Positions 37,078 through 47,621 are shown, numbered from the stretch's first letter. The stretch: DNA of 64,000 bases from Flavobacteriaceae bacterium (GCA_021648265.1 JAKITD010000006.1:1-64000), one strand, 5' to 3'. The notes: a model not told the origin generated them from the sequence alone. Program-made: numbers and translations.

Positions 37078-37085
37078 TATTTTTG
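37078..37085 (+). promoter_or_regulatory. -7 element TATTTTTG for menD (leaderless)
   Basis: TATTTTTG ends 6 nt before the menD ATG at 37091, in the 31-bp menF-menD gap. It would give menD its own nearly leaderless transcript in addition to read-through from menF. Confidence 0.5.
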
Positions 37086-37090
37086 TCTCG

Positions 37091-38755
37091 ATGAAATATT
37101 CTAATAAAGATTTATCCCAAACTATAACTCAGTTATGTCTAGCTAAAGAAATTACAAGCATCGTAATATCTCCAGGTTCGCGTAATGCTCCTTTAACTAT
37201 TGGCTTTACTGAAAATAATAATTTTACTTGTTATAGTATTGTTGACGAACGAAGTGCTGCTTTTTTTGCCTTAGGTTTGGCACAACAGTTACAAAAACCT
37301 ATTGCTTTGGTATGCTCGTCTGGATCTGCTTTATTGAATTATTATCCTGCAATTGCCGAAGCTTTTTATAGTGATATTCCTTTGGTGGTTTTATCGGCAG
37401 ATCGACCCGATTATCTGATTAATATTGGCGACGGACAAACCATCATGCAAGAAAATGTTTTTGAAAATCATATTTTAGATTCCGCCAACTGTATGGAAGG
37501 AGCGGTTTTTCAAGATTTTAATGAAGAAATCATCAATGTTGCATTAAACAAATCGATTGAAATTCAAGGTCCGGTTCATATTAATATTCCTTTTAAAGAA
37601 CCTTTATATGAAGTAGTTTCGGAAGCCACAATTCATCCAAAAAACAATCCGCCGAAAATACTTAAGACTGTAATTTCTGAAGACTTATCAGAATTCTTGA
37701 AATATTGGAACTCAGCTAAAAAGAAAATGATTCTAATAGGAGTAATGCAACCTAACAGGATTGAACAACAATTATTAGATTATTTAGCTGAAGATAAAAG
37801 TGTAATTGTTTTAACCGAAACGACTTCCAATTTACATCACGAAAACTTTTTTCCTTCCATCGATCAATTGATTGCTCCTTTAACTGAAAAGGAATTTGAA
37901 GATTTACAACCAGATATTTTACTAACTTTTGGAGGAATGATTGTTTCAAAAAAAGTAAAAGCATTTCTTCGGAAGCATTCGCCAAAGCGACATTGGCACG
38001 TAGATTCTAAAAAAGCATTCGACACTTATTTTTGTTTGAGTCATCATTTTAAAACTTCAGCCAATCAATTTTTAAAAGAATTTCTTTCAAAAACGGAAAC
38101 TATTAAAAGTAATTTTCAGAAGGAATGGTTGAAAGTAAAAGAACATCGTTTAGTGCAACATTCAGAATACGTAACGAAAATTCCGTATTCAGATTTTAAC
38201 GTGTTTTCTGAAATTGTGAATGCTCTTCCAACTCACATTCAGTTGCAATTAAGTAATAGTGCGACGATACGTTATGCACAACTTTTTGAAATTGATAAAA
38301 GCATCGAAATGTTCTGTAATCGAGGAACCAGCGGGATTGACGGCTGTACCAGTACCGCTATTGGAGCTTCGGTAGCTTCAGACAAACCAACGGTATTAAT
38401 AACAGGTGATCTTAGTTTTTTATACGATAGTAATGCACTCTGGAATAATTATATTCCTAAAAATTTCAAAATTATTATCATTAATAATGGTGGTGGTGGA
38501 ATTTTCAGGATTCTACCAGGAGAAAAAGATTCAGATAATTTTAGTACTTATTTTGAAACCAAACATCAGTTAACAGCAACTCATTTAGCAACAATGTATG
38601 GTTTCGAATATAATTCGGTAGTTGAAGAAATTGAGTTGAAAGACAAATTAATTTCATTTTTTACAACTTCAGAAAAACCAAGTATTCTTGAAATTTTTAC
38701 GCCTTCAAAAGTGAACGATCAAGTGTTGTTAGAATATTTTAAATTTATTTCTTAA
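37091..38755 (+). CDS. menD: SEPHCHC synthase (MenD)
   Basis: Thiamine-diphosphate enzyme joining 2-oxoglutarate and isochorismate in menaquinone synthesis; 554 residues. IVISPGSRNAPLTIGF and SIVDERSAAFFALGLAQ form the N-terminal ThDP-binding half, with the key Glu in DER. GTSGIDGCTSTAIGASVAS and TGDLSFLYDSNALWN provide the C-terminal metal/diphosphate motif (GDxxFxxDxN type). Its 3' end overlaps the convergent 39137-38745 gene by 11 bp. menC, menE and menA are not in the window. Confidence 0.95.
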   Translation: MKYSNKDLSQTITQLCLAKEITSIVISPGSRNAPLTIGFTENNNFTCYSIVDERSAAFFALGLAQQLQKPIALVCSSGSALLNYYPAIAEAFYSDIPLVVLSADRPDYLINIGDGQTIMQENVFENHILDSANCMEGAVFQDFNEEIINVALNKSIEIQGPVHINIPFKEPLYEVVSEATIHPKNNPPKILKTVISEDLSEFLKYWNSAKKKMILIGVMQPNRIEQQLLDYLAEDKSVIVLTETTSNLHHENFFPSIDQLIAPLTEKEFEDLQPDILLTFGGMIVSKKVKAFLRKHSPKRHWHVDSKKAFDTYFCLSHHFKTSANQFLKEFLSKTETIKSNFQKEWLKVKEHRLVQHSEYVTKIPYSDFNVFSEIVNALPTHIQLQLSNSATIRYAQLFEIDKSIEMFCNRGTSGIDGCTSTAIGASVASDKPTVLITGDLSFLYDSNALWNNYIPKNFKIIIINNGGGGIFRILPGEKDSDNFSTYFETKHQLTATHLATMYGFEYNSVVEEIELKDKLISFFTTSEKPSILEIFTPSKVNDQVLLEYFKFIS

Positions 38756-39137
38756 GTAATTCTACCCCCCAATATATAGCACTATCTAAGTCATCAAAAG
38801 TTTGTAATGGTTTTTTAATGAACATTTTTTCTATTTCTATAACAACAGTGCTTTCACGTTCTTTATATTGCACGACTCCAATACCTTTTAAAGTAGGTAT
38901 CATATTTAAGTATTTATAATCATTAGGGTCTAAGGAATATGAGTTTACCCTATTTGAAATATATATCCAAGGTTTGTCACCAATTATACTTAATAGCCGA
39001 ATAAGTGTTTTGTATCCTGTTTTAAAGTTTACTGTTTTACCTTCAGAAATTTCTACAATAGCAATCCTTTCGTAGATGCTTATACAAACTTCTTTAGTCT
39101 TAATAATAACAGTTATCTTAGATTTATATTTTAACAT
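38745..39137 (-). CDS. Small STAS/SpoIIAA-like hypothetical protein
   Basis: A 130-residue protein with no firm family. Alternating strands and helices (IYERIAIVEISEGKTVNFKT, KPWIYISNRVNSYSLDPNDY, STVVIEIEKMFIKKPLQTFD) resemble the STAS-like sequences common in Flavobacteria. There is no signal peptide or membrane segment. The C-terminus overlaps menD tail-to-tail by 11 bp. Function unknown; the STAS idea rests on the general pattern only. Confidence 0.7.
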   Translation of the reverse strand: MLKYKSKITVIIKTKEVCISIYERIAIVEISEGKTVNFKTGYKTLIRLLSIIGDKPWIYISNRVNSYSLDPNDYKYLNMIPTLKGIGVVQYKERESTVVIEIEKMFIKKPLQTFDDLDSAIYWGVELLKK

Positions 39138-39212
39138 TTAGTATTTAGTATAAAAATGTGGCGTGCGAATATAAATAAAAAAATGTAACAATCTAAAGAA
39201 TATAAAACCGTG

Positions 39213-39220
39213 TATCTTTG
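39213..39220 (+). promoter_or_regulatory. -7 element TATCTTTG for cvfB (leaderless)
   Basis: TATCTTTG ends 5 nt before the ATG at 39225. The TTG at 39210, which would extend the frame, lies upstream of or inside this box and so cannot be the start. Confidence 0.6.
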
Positions 39221-39224
39221 CAAC

Positions 39225-40061
39225 ATGTTTGAAATAGGAAAATACACCACACTTACCATATTAAGAGATACCGATCCCGGGTTATATTTAGGAAAGGATG
39301 CAGATGCAGAAGACGTTATTTTATTGCCACATAAATACAAACCAGAAACGTTTGAAATTGGTGATGAAATCAAGGTTTTTGTTTATTTAGATTATGACGA
39401 ACGTCCTATTGCAACAACTCTAGAACCTTTTGTAGAAATCAATGGCTTTGGTTATTTGCGTTGTGCAGATGTGACCAAACATGGTGCGTTTATGGATTGG
39501 GGATTGGAGAAACATTTGTTTGTTTCGTTTAAGGAACAAGCACGTCCAATGAAAGTTGATAACTGGTATATTGTGTATTTGTATTTGGATGAACAAACCA
39601 CGCGATTGGCGGGTTCTAGTAAAACCAATCAGTTTTTGCAAAATGAAAAACTTACGGTTGAAGCCTATGATGAAGTTTCTATTTTAGTAACTCATTTAAC
39701 CGATAAAGGTGCTAATGTCATTATTAATGGAGTACATAAAGGACTTATTTATTTAGAAGATATTTTTGAAGACATTAGAACGGGAGACCGTTTAAAAGCT
39801 TTTATAAAAAAGATTAGAGAGGATAATAAAATTGATATTGTACTTCAAAAACAAGGCTACAGAAGTATTGAACCCAATGCCAATTATATTTTAGATGAAT
39901 TAAAAGCCTCAGGAGGATTTTTACCAATTCACGATAAATCATCCCCCGAAGTGATCAAAGAAACCTTGGGATTAAGTAAAAAAAGTTTTAAAAAAGCAAT
40001 CGGAAGCCTTTATAAAGACAAGCAAATTATAATTAAAGAAGACGGAATAGAGCTTTGTTAA
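39225..40061 (+). CDS. cvfB: S1 RNA-binding domain protein, CvfB family
   Basis: A 278-residue cytoplasmic protein with S1-like beta-barrel domains (GLYLGKDADAEDVILLPHKY; GFGYLRCADVTKHGAFMDWG; GANVIINGVHKGLIYLEDIF) and a C-terminal winged-helix segment (LGLSKKSFKKAIGSLYKDKQ), the CvfB arrangement. The family binds RNA and affects virulence-factor expression in Staphylococcus; its job in Bacteroidota is not clear. The promoter box places the start at 39225, with practically no 5' leader. Confidence 0.88.
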   Translation: MFEIGKYTTLTILRDTDPGLYLGKDADAEDVILLPHKYKPETFEIGDEIKVFVYLDYDERPIATTLEPFVEINGFGYLRCADVTKHGAFMDWGLEKHLFVSFKEQARPMKVDNWYIVYLYLDEQTTRLAGSSKTNQFLQNEKLTVEAYDEVSILVTHLTDKGANVIINGVHKGLIYLEDIFEDIRTGDRLKAFIKKIREDNKIDIVLQKQGYRSIEPNANYILDELKASGGFLPIHDKSSPEVIKETLGLSKKSFKKAIGSLYKDKQIIIKEDGIELC

Positions 40062-40194
40062 TTATGAATTCTAAATTATGATTTCGGAGTTACCTTTGAG
40101 TTAAAAATGAAGCAATATCATAAACTTCAAAATCCGATATTCAATTAGTAAATTATTTGTCTGAGTTTAACTATATTTTCAACTTTAGACGCTT

Positions 40195-40656
40195 TTAAAT
40201 ACCTTCATATTTATCAAGAAGACCATTCGTTTGAAAATGTAATTTTCTTCTGAAAAAACTTGTTCCACCAATTAAATAGCCTTTAAAACCCAAAGCTTGT
40301 TTAGCCCAATTATGAAGGCTGAAATGGTCAGTATGTTTGATTATTTCACCATCTTTAATAATAAATTGAGCATCGATTTTATTATGGATTTTTCTTCCGG
40401 TTTTACTGAAAGTATAAAACGCTTCCCAATGAACAGAACCTGTTTTAGAGTTGCAAGTAATGTTTGTTGCTACGATTTTAAAGTTTTTCCCTTTCTGACT
40501 TTCACATAACATTCGCCACATATTTCCAGCCCGATTTCCTTTTAAAACTCCAAATGCAGGATCTTCAAAAACAATATCTTTATGGTAGCAACTCACCATG
40601 GTTTCTGCATCTAAATCGTTAAAAGCTTTGTAAAATATTTCAATTACGTTTTTCAT
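40195..40656 (-). CDS. NTF2-like / SnoaL-like domain protein
   Basis: A 153-residue protein with the NTF2-like fold pattern: IEIFYKAFNDLDAETMVSCY at the start, then DIVFEDPAFGVLKG and HWEAFYTFSKTGRKIHNKID, as in the SnoaL-like nuclear transport factor 2 family. It has no signal peptide. Such proteins bind small ligands or act as isomerases; no substrate can be named. The first 17 bp overlap the end of the upstream permease gene on the same strand, so the two are probably cotranscribed. Confidence 0.85.
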   Translation of the reverse strand: MKNVIEIFYKAFNDLDAETMVSCYHKDIVFEDPAFGVLKGNRAGNMWRMLCESQKGKNFKIVATNITCNSKTGSVHWEAFYTFSKTGRKIHNKIDAQFIIKDGEIIKHTDHFSLHNWAKQALGFKGYLIGGTSFFRRKLHFQTNGLLDKYEGI

Positions 40657-41962
40657 TTCTTGATTTATATTTTAAATATAGTTTTTTGTAAAATTTTGAT
40701 CTTCTATAAATATATTCCATTAAAAAAGAAAAAAGTATAATGGAAACAGCAATAATAACACTGTCTTTGCTAGTTGAGTATTGTTGAATAATCAAAGTAA
40801 TTAAAGCGATACTGCATAAAATAAAGCCTAATAATGGTATTATTTTATTACTATTTGTTTTATTGGAAAGCTTAAATCCAATAAAATTTACGATAGCAAA
40901 AATTAATAAAAATCCTATACTTCCGGCAGTCGAAATACTTTCCAATTGTAAGGTATTGGTCAAAATCAATGTTGCAATTGAAGTTATTAATAACCCGATA
41001 GGCTGGTTCCAAAATAATTTGGTTAATGAATGCGGCAGTTCATCGTCTTCTGCAATTTCAAAGCTAACTTTACTTCCACCATAAAGGGAGGCATTTATAG
41101 CTGAAAAAGTTGAAATTAGCGCAGCAATAGTAATAACAGTAAAACCAACTTTACCTAACATGGGTTTGGCAGCTTCGGCTAATACATAATCTTGAGCGGT
41201 TGCAATTTCATTAAAAGGAAGTGAGCCTACAGTAACAATAGCAATAATTACATAAAGAATAATCACAAATATCACTGAATAAAAATATGCTTTCGGAATG
41301 TTTACTTTCGGGTTTTCAATATCTGGAACTGCATTTGCGATGAGTTCAAACCCTTCATAAGCAACAAAAATCACCATACCACCAGTTATTAATTGAATGG
41401 GGCTCTCCCAGTTCTTAATTGCTAATTGACTAATGTTTTCATTTCCGAAGAGCCCATACAAGCCAATAAAAACAAAAGAAATTAAAATTATCAGTTTAAT
41501 CACAACTGCATAAGATTCAATTTTTCCTACAATTTTAATACTATAATAATTAATGGCGGTGGCAAATAGAATAATTCCACTTGCATAAATATGAAAGTTC
41601 ATTGCCTTGTCTGAAGTGATTTCGTATAAATTAGGTGCATACGATCCAAAAGCCGAAGCATATAACGAGAGCATAATAATATAACTAATCCAAAGTAAAT
41701 TGTTAATTCCACCACTAAAATAGGAAATCCCAAAACCTTCATTTATAAATTTAACAGTTCCTCCACGATTCGGAAAAGTGAGTGATAATTTTACATAACT
41801 ATAGGAAGTTAATAGTGCAATAATTCCAGCTATTAAAAATGCGATGGGAGTTCCACCTTTTGCCAATGAAACAGCTAAACCAAGTACAGCAAAAATTCCG
41901 CCACCAACCATTCCGCCGATTCCAATAGAGATAGCTTCTTTTAAACTTATTTTTTTATTCAT
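40640..41962 (-). CDS. APC-family amino acid permease
   Basis: A 440-residue inner-membrane transporter of the amino acid-polyamine-cation superfamily with about 12 hydrophobic segments. The first helix ISIGIGGMVGGGIFAVLG is the conserved unwound substrate site, and FVAYEGFELIANAVPDIENP is the helix 6/7 region. It lacks a C-terminal soluble domain. The substrate is unknown. It ends inside the start of the NTF2-like gene. Confidence 0.88.
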   Translation of the reverse strand: MNKKISLKEAISIGIGGMVGGGIFAVLGLAVSLAKGGTPIAFLIAGIIALLTSYSYVKLSLTFPNRGGTVKFINEGFGISYFSGGINNLLWISYIIMLSLYASAFGSYAPNLYEITSDKAMNFHIYASGIILFATAINYYSIKIVGKIESYAVVIKLIILISFVFIGLYGLFGNENISQLAIKNWESPIQLITGGMVIFVAYEGFELIANAVPDIENPKVNIPKAYFYSVIFVIILYVIIAIVTVGSLPFNEIATAQDYVLAEAAKPMLGKVGFTVITIAALISTFSAINASLYGGSKVSFEIAEDDELPHSLTKLFWNQPIGLLITSIATLILTNTLQLESISTAGSIGFLLIFAIVNFIGFKLSNKTNSNKIIPLLGFILCSIALITLIIQQYSTSKDSVIIAVSIILFSFLMEYIYRRSKFYKKLYLKYKSRNEKRN

Positions 41963-42086
41963 TTATTTTTAAAATTGATAAATGGTATAGATCCCTATTA
42001 ATTTTGAGAAGTTGAAAATACAATATATTTATAATAATAATCAGTAACTCTTACCTAAATTCTTTTTAAAACTTTAAATTTACTAG

Positions 42087-42094
42087 TATCTTCG
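42087..42094 (+). promoter_or_regulatory. -7-like element TATCTTCG for the SDR gene
   Basis: TATCTTCG differs from TAnnTTTG at one base and lies 24 nt before the ATG at 42118. Confidence 0.4.
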
Positions 42095-42117
42095 TGCCTT
42101 TCTGAAAAGAGACACAA

Positions 42118-42912
42118 ATGAATTTTAAAGGAAAAACAGTGTGGATTACAGGAGCTTCTTCAGGAATTGGAAAAGCGGTTGCTATTGAATTATCCAATAA
42201 AAAACTTCATCTTATATTATCTGGAAGAAAAGAAAATGCACTTAATGAAGTAGCAGAAATTTGTCAAAATAACGGAAGTACAACCAGCGTTATTCCTTTT
42301 GATTTAGGAGATGAAGACACGATAAAAGAGGCTGCAAAATTTGTTTTAGAAAAAGAAACGAGGATTGATGGTTTGTATCATTTTGGAGGAATTAGCCAGC
42401 GATCTTTTGTTAGTGAAACCCCCCTTTCTGTAGATCGTAAAATATTTGAAGTCAATTTCTTCGGAACCATTGCACTTACCAAGTTAGTATTACCAGCAAT
42501 GATTAAAAACGGAGTAGGTCAAATTGGTGTAACTACCAGTATTGTTGGAAAATTTGGGTTTCCTTATCGTTCCTCATATTCAGCAACAAAACAAGCATTA
42601 CACGGTTTTTTTGAAAGCCTAAGAGCAGAAAATGTTCCTAATAACATTTTGGTTTCTATGATTATTCCGGGTCGGATTAAAACAAATATTTCGGTCAATG
42701 CTATTGGTAAAGATGGAAATGCACATAACAAAATGGATGAAGGACAAGATTCGGGAATGGAAGTTGAAAAAGCTGCAAGAATTATTGTTAGTAAGCTTCA
42801 GCGAGATAGAAAAGAGATTTTAGTTGGAGGAAAAGAATTAATTATGGTTCATATTCGTAGGTTTTTTCCTAGATTATACTATTATTTGTCGTCTAGAGTT
42901 CAACCATTATAA
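42118..42912 (+). CDS. Short-chain dehydrogenase/reductase
   Basis: A 264-residue NAD(P)-dependent oxidoreductase. The nucleotide-binding motif is TGASSGIGKAVA (residues about 11-22), the catalytic Ser is in TTSIVGKFG, and Tyr/Lys are in YSATKQAL (YxxxK). The C-terminal end RRFFPRLYYYLSSRV is basic and hydrophobic, as in membrane-associated DHRS7-like members. The substrate is unknown. It precedes a VOC protein gene by 26 bp on the same strand, which suggests cotranscription. Confidence 0.88.
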   Translation: MNFKGKTVWITGASSGIGKAVAIELSNKKLHLILSGRKENALNEVAEICQNNGSTTSVIPFDLGDEDTIKEAAKFVLEKETRIDGLYHFGGISQRSFVSETPLSVDRKIFEVNFFGTIALTKLVLPAMIKNGVGQIGVTTSIVGKFGFPYRSSYSATKQALHGFFESLRAENVPNNILVSMIIPGRIKTNISVNAIGKDGNAHNKMDEGQDSGMEVEKAARIIVSKLQRDRKEILVGGKELIMVHIRRFFPRLYYYLSSRVQPL

Positions 42913-42938
42913 TTATTTTTGAAAATTGAAAAGTAAGT

Positions 42939-43994
42939 ATGAAAATTAACGGAATTCAACAATTAGGAGTAGGAGTAGAGAACGTTGACGAAGCATTTAA
43001 ATGGTATCGTAAACATTTTTCGACGGATATTTTAATGTTCGATTCTGAAGAAACCGCCGAGTTAATGTTAACGCATACCGACGGAAAACCCAGAGAAAGA
43101 CGTGCCATTTTAGCTTTAAGTTTAGAAGGTGGCGGCGGATTCGAAATCTGGCAACATACTGGTAAAAAACCTGCTACCATAAATTTTGAAATTCAATTAG
43201 GAGATTTAGGAATCAATATAGGAGTTTTAAAATCAGACAACGTAGAAGCTGCTTTTAACAAATACAAAACTTCTGGTTTAAATTTATTAGGTGAAGTATC
43301 AAAAGACCCTTCCGGAAACAAGCATTTTTATTTAAAAGACATCTATAATAATCTTTGGGAGGTAAAAGAATTTCCAGAAGTATTTAAAAAAGAAAAAGCA
43401 GTTAATGGTGGTGTTTTTGGAACTTTAATTGGAGTAAATAACATTGAAGATTCTCTAAAAGTATATCGTGATATTTTAGGTTACGATATCGTGGTATATG
43501 ATGAAAAAGGAACTTTTGAAGATTTTTCTGAATTACCTGGAGGAACCAATGAATTTAGAAGAGTTTTACTAAGGCATTCCGATGTGAAGAATGGAGCATT
43601 TTCAGCATTATTTGGTAAATCTGAAATAGAACTAATACAAGTTTTAAACAGAGAAGCAAAAGATATTTATAAAGATAGAATTTGGGGAGATCCAGGATTT
43701 ATACATTTGTGTTTCGATATCAACGAAATGGACAGTTTGCGAGAAAAAGTAAAAGAAGTAGGATTTCCATTTACCGTAGATAGTGCCAAAGCAATGGATA
43801 CTTTTGATATGGGAGAAGCCGCCGGGAATTTTGCTTACATTCAAGCACCCGAAGGAACTTTAATCGAGTTTGTTGAAACTCATAAAATACCTTTAGTAAA
43901 AAAGATTGGTTGGTATATAGATTTAAGAAAACGAGGAACGCACCCTTTATCCAAATGGATTTTAAGAATGTTCCGATTTATGCGAGTGAAGTAA
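42939..43994 (+). CDS. VOC (glyoxalase-like) two-domain protein
   Basis: A 351-residue protein with two vicinal-oxygen-chelate modules, about residues 1-150 (INGIQQLGVGVENVDEAFKW ... LKDIYNNLWEVKEF) and 160-315 (FGTLIGVNNIEDSLKVYRDI ... YIQAPEGTLIEFVET). VOC proteins are metal-dependent lyases, dioxygenases or isomerases. The metal ligands cannot be assigned with confidence here, so the activity is open. The last 35 residues are a basic amphipathic tail. It converges on the LOG gene with a 2-bp gap. Confidence 0.85.
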   Translation: MKINGIQQLGVGVENVDEAFKWYRKHFSTDILMFDSEETAELMLTHTDGKPRERRAILALSLEGGGGFEIWQHTGKKPATINFEIQLGDLGINIGVLKSDNVEAAFNKYKTSGLNLLGEVSKDPSGNKHFYLKDIYNNLWEVKEFPEVFKKEKAVNGGVFGTLIGVNNIEDSLKVYRDILGYDIVVYDEKGTFEDFSELPGGTNEFRRVLLRHSDVKNGAFSALFGKSEIELIQVLNREAKDIYKDRIWGDPGFIHLCFDINEMDSLREKVKEVGFPFTVDSAKAMDTFDMGEAAGNFAYIQAPEGTLIEFVETHKIPLVKKIGWYIDLRKRGTHPLSKWILRMFRFMRVK

Positions 43995-43996
43995 TA

Positions 43997-44686
43997 TTAA
44001 AAATTAGGACTATGGTTGTATTTATTATAAAATTTATCTAGTATATCTAAAACTTCATCTTCGGTATCAACCAAATCCACCAAATGTAAATCGTCAGGAC
44101 TTATATTTCCGTAGTCTTTTAATAAGGTCCCTTTAATCCAATCTACCAATCCGCTCCAAAAATCAGTTCCGACTAATATAATTGGGAATTTTCCGATTTT
44201 ATGAGTTTGTATAAGTGTAAGTGCTTCAAAAAACTCATCTAAAGTTCCAAAACCTCCAGGCATTACTACGAACCCTTGCGAGTATTTTACAAACATTACT
44301 TTCCGAACAAAAAAGTAATCAAAATCAATACTTTTATCTCTGTCAATATAAGGGTTGTCATGTTGTTCAAAAGGTAGTACAATATTTAATCCTACCGAAG
44401 TTCCGCCAGCATTATGAGCTCCTTTATTTCCAGCTTCCATAATTCCAGGACCACCACCGGTAATTACTCCGTAGCCGTGTTCTGCTAATGTTTTTGCAAT
44501 ATTTTCTGCCAATTGGTAGTACTTATCATTTGGTTTCGTTCTAGCCGAACCAAATATAGACACACAAGGACCTATTTTACTTAGTTTTTCATATCCACTT
44601 ACAAATTCTCCCATGATTTTAAAAATACCCCAAGAGTCGTTTGTTTTTACTTCATTCCAATTTTTTGGATTTCTTTCTTTTTTCAT
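43997..44686 (-). CDS. LOG family protein (TIGR00730)
   Basis: A 229-residue Rossmann-like protein of the LONELY GUY family. GGGPGIMEAGNKGA and MPGGFGTLDEFFEALTLIQT contain the hallmark PGGxGTxxE motif that binds nucleotide monophosphate. Family members hydrolyse cytokinin riboside 5'-monophosphates or, more generally, nucleoside 5'-monophosphates at the N-glycosidic bond. In this bacterium nucleotide turnover is the safer guess. The N-terminal 30 residues are an extension relative to the core fold. Confidence 0.88.
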   Translation of the reverse strand: MKKERNPKNWNEVKTNDSWGIFKIMGEFVSGYEKLSKIGPCVSIFGSARTKPNDKYYQLAENIAKTLAEHGYGVITGGGPGIMEAGNKGAHNAGGTSVGLNIVLPFEQHDNPYIDRDKSIDFDYFFVRKVMFVKYSQGFVVMPGGFGTLDEFFEALTLIQTHKIGKFPIILVGTDFWSGLVDWIKGTLLKDYGNISPDDLHLVDLVDTEDEVLDILDKFYNKYNHSPNF

Positions 44687-44789
44687 ATGTATTTTCCGAG
44701 AAAGCGGAATACTTATTTTGTATTTTAGTTAATCAATGATTGTTTATAATTACTGCCTACTGAAGGTTGTTTGCTGAAAATAGAGCAAG

Positions 44790-47621
44790 CTAATGTAATT
44801 CTTTTTTAAGAAATTTTGCAGTGTGACTATTCTTGATTTTAATAATTTCTTCAGGAGTTCCTTTGGCTAAAATTTTTCCACCACCTTTTCCTCCTTCTGG
44901 ACCAATATCAATGATGTAATCTACCGTTTTTATAACATCAAGATTATGTTCAATAATTACAACCGTATTTCCTTTTTCAACCAATTTATTAAGCACTCCT
45001 AATAACACTCTAATATCTTCAAAATGGAGTCCCGTAGTAGGTTCATCTAATATATAAAATGTGTTTCCAGTATCTATTTTTGAAAGTTCTGTCGCTAGTT
45101 TAATACGTTGTGCTTCTCCTCCAGAAAGTGTGGTGGATTGTTGCCCCAACGTAATATAACCCAATCCAACATCTTGTATGGTTTTTAGTTTTCGGTAAAT
45201 TTTCGGAATGTGTTCAAACAGAATACAAGCATCTTCAATGGTCATTGCTAAGACATCGTAAATGGATTTTCCTTTGTATTTTATTTCTAAGGTTTCCCGA
45301 TTGAAACGTTTTCCTAGACAAGTTTCACATTCTACATAAACGTCGGGAAGAAAATTCATTTCAATAACCCGTAAACCTCCACCTTTGCAGGTTTCACAAC
45401 GACCTCCCGTGACATTAAAACTGAAACGTCCTGGTTTATAGCCACGAATTAAAGCTTCAGGAACTTTGGCAAATAAGCTTCGTATTTCTGAAAAAACACC
45501 CGTATAAGTAGCTGGGTTGGAGCGAGGTGTTCTTCCAATAGGTGATTGATTGATGTCTATTACTTTATCAATATTCTTTAAACCTTCAATCTTTTTATAA
45601 GGCATTGGCTTTTTAACCCCATTAAAGAAAAAAGCATTAAGTATTGGATATAAAGTTTCGTTGATCAAAGTAGATTTCCCACTTCCTGAAACTCCCGTCA
45701 CTCCAATCATTTTTCCCAATGGAATTTCAATAGAAACATTTTTTAAATTATGTCCCGTTGCTCCCGTAAGTTTTAGGGTTTTTCCATTTCCTTTTCTTCT
45801 TTTCTTCGGAATTGCAATTTCTTTTTTTCCGTTGAGGTAATCCGCAGTTAGTGTGTTGTGTTTTAAAATTTCTTTTGGAGTACCAATCGAATCTATTTCG
45901 CCACCGTGCTTTCCAGCTGCAGGACCAATGTCAATTACATAATCGGCAGCTTCTATCATTTCTTTATCGTGTTCTACTACGATAATAGAATTTCCAATAT
46001 CTCTAAGTTTAATTAAAGAATGGATTAGTTTTTCATTGTCACGTTGATGAAGACCAATACTTGGTTCATCCAAAATATAAAGTACGCCAACCAATTGCGA
46101 ACCAATTTGTGTTGCCAATCTAATTCGTTGTGCTTCACCTCCTGAAAGTGATTTAGAACTTCGGTCTAATGCCAAATATGTAAGACCCACATCTATCAAA
46201 AATTGCAAACGGTTTTTTACTTCTTTTATAATCTCTTCAGCAATTTTTAATTGGTTTTTTGAAAGCCTTTTGTGTAAATTATTAAACCAATCTGCCAATT
46301 CAAGAATATCCATATGGGCTAAATCGGCAATGCTTTTGTCGTTTACTTTAAAGTATAAGGATTCTTTTCTAAGTCTTGCTCCGTTGCATTCTGAACAATC
46401 TACGTGATCCATATAATCTTTTGCCCAACGCTTTAATGATTTTGATTCGTTGTCGTTAAAAGTGTTTTGAAGGAAAGTCACGATACCTTCAAATTCTATT
46501 TTATAGGTACGAGTGATTCCGAGGGTTTTTGATTCAACATCAAATTTATCATTGGTTCCGTAAAAAATAACTTCTATGGCTTCCTTCGGAATTTTATTAA
46601 AAGAATCACTTAACTTGAAATCGTATTTTTGAGCGATTAACTCCAACTGTTTAAAAATCCAATTTTGTTTCTGTGAACCTTGTGGTGCCAATGCTCCTTG
46701 ATTGATAGAGAGGCTTTTATTAGGAACTATTTTATCAAGGTTTACTTCGTATAATTTACCAAGTCCTTTGCATTTAGGACACATTCCTTTTGGGGAGTTA
46801 AAAGAGAAATTATTGGGTTCCGGATTGGGATATGAAACACCACTTGAAGGACACATTAGCGAACGACTAAAGAATCTTGTTTTATCGGTTTCATTATCCA
46901 ATACCATTAACACGTCTTCACCGTGGTACATTGCTGTGATGATAGTTTCGGAAAGACGTTTGTTGTTGTTTATTTCTGAAGTGATTTTAAGTCGATCAAT
47001 AACAATCTCAATATCATGTGTTTTGTAACGGTCAAGTTTCATTCCAGCAACAATATCTCTCACTTCACCATCTACTCTTACTTTTAAAAAACCTTGTTTG
47101 GCAATTTGCTGAAATAATTCTCTGTAATGTCCTTTTCTAGAACGAATAACAGGAGCTAAAATGGAAACTTTTTTAGTGTCGAAATCTTTCAGAATTAATT
47201 CTTGGATTTTATCATCGCTATAGCTTACCATTTTTTCTCCAGTGTTGTAACTGTAGGCATCACTGGCTCTGGCGTAAAGAAGTCGTAAAAAATCGTAGAT
47301 TTCAGTAATTGTTCCCACGGTAGATCGTGGACTTTTACTAGTGGTTTTTTGTTCAATGGCAATTACGGGAGAAAGCCCTTCAATTTTATCTACATCGGGA
47401 CGTTCCAGTCCTCCTAAAAACTGACGAGCGTAAGCTGAAAAAGTTTCAATATACCGACGTTGCCCTTCCGCATAAATCGTATCGAAAGCTAATGATGATT
47501 TTCCACTTCCAGAAAGTCCCGTAATGACGACTAATTTCTCCCTTGGAATTGTGACGTCAATGTTCTTTAAATTATGAACTCTCGCACCATAAACTTCAAT
47601 AAAACCTTCATTTTTTGCCAT
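44790..47621 (-). CDS. uvrA: Excinuclease ABC subunit A
   Basis: DNA damage sensor of nucleotide excision repair, 943 residues, with two ABC ATPase halves: Walker [13 protein letters not shown] and [12 protein letters not shown], signatures [14 protein letters not shown] and [14 protein letters not shown]. The C-terminal zinc module has CETCKGGGL and CETCLGKRF intact. In the first zinc module the usual CxxC reads CPSSG, with CPKCKGLG after it, so one ligand is replaced by Ser, a variant I believe is common in Bacteroidota. A longer ATG at 47630 overlaps the -7 box; the ATG at 47621 is preferred. Confidence 0.96.
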   Translation of the reverse strand: MAKNEGFIEVYGARVHNLKNIDVTIPREKLVVITGLSGSGKSSLAFDTIYAEGQRRYIETFSAYARQFLGGLERPDVDKIEGLSPVIAIEQKTTSKSPRSTVGTITEIYDFLRLLYARASDAYSYNTGEKMVSYSDDKIQELILKDFDTKKVSILAPVIRSRKGHYRELFQQIAKQGFLKVRVDGEVRDIVAGMKLDRYKTHDIEIVIDRLKITSEINNNKRLSETIITAMYHGEDVLMVLDNETDKTRFFSRSLMCPSSGVSYPNPEPNNFSFNSPKGMCPKCKGLGKLYEVNLDKIVPNKSLSINQGALAPQGSQKQNWIFKQLELIAQKYDFKLSDSFNKIPKEAIEVIFYGTNDKFDVESKTLGITRTYKIEFEGIVTFLQNTFNDNESKSLKRWAKDYMDHVDCSECNGARLRKESLYFKVNDKSIADLAHMDILELADWFNNLHKRLSKNQLKIAEEIIKEVKNRLQFLIDVGLTYLALDRSSKSLSGGEAQRIRLATQIGSQLVGVLYILDEPSIGLHQRDNEKLIHSLIKLRDIGNSIIVVEHDKEMIEAADYVIDIGPAAGKHGGEIDSIGTPKEILKHNTLTADYLNGKKEIAIPKKRRKGNGKTLKLTGATGHNLKNVSIEIPLGKMIGVTGVSGSGKSTLINETLYPILNAFFFNGVKKPMPYKKIEGLKNIDKVIDINQSPIGRTPRSNPATYTGVFSEIRSLFAKVPEALIRGYKPGRFSFNVTGGRCETCKGGGLRVIEMNFLPDVYVECETCLGKRFNRETLEIKYKGKSIYDVLAMTIEDACILFEHIPKIYRKLKTIQDVGLGYITLGQQSTTLSGGEAQRIKLATELSKIDTGNTFYILDEPTTGLHFEDIRVLLGVLNKLVEKGNTVVIIEHNLDVIKTVDYIIDIGPEGGKGGGKILAKGTPEEIIKIKNSHTAKFLKKELH

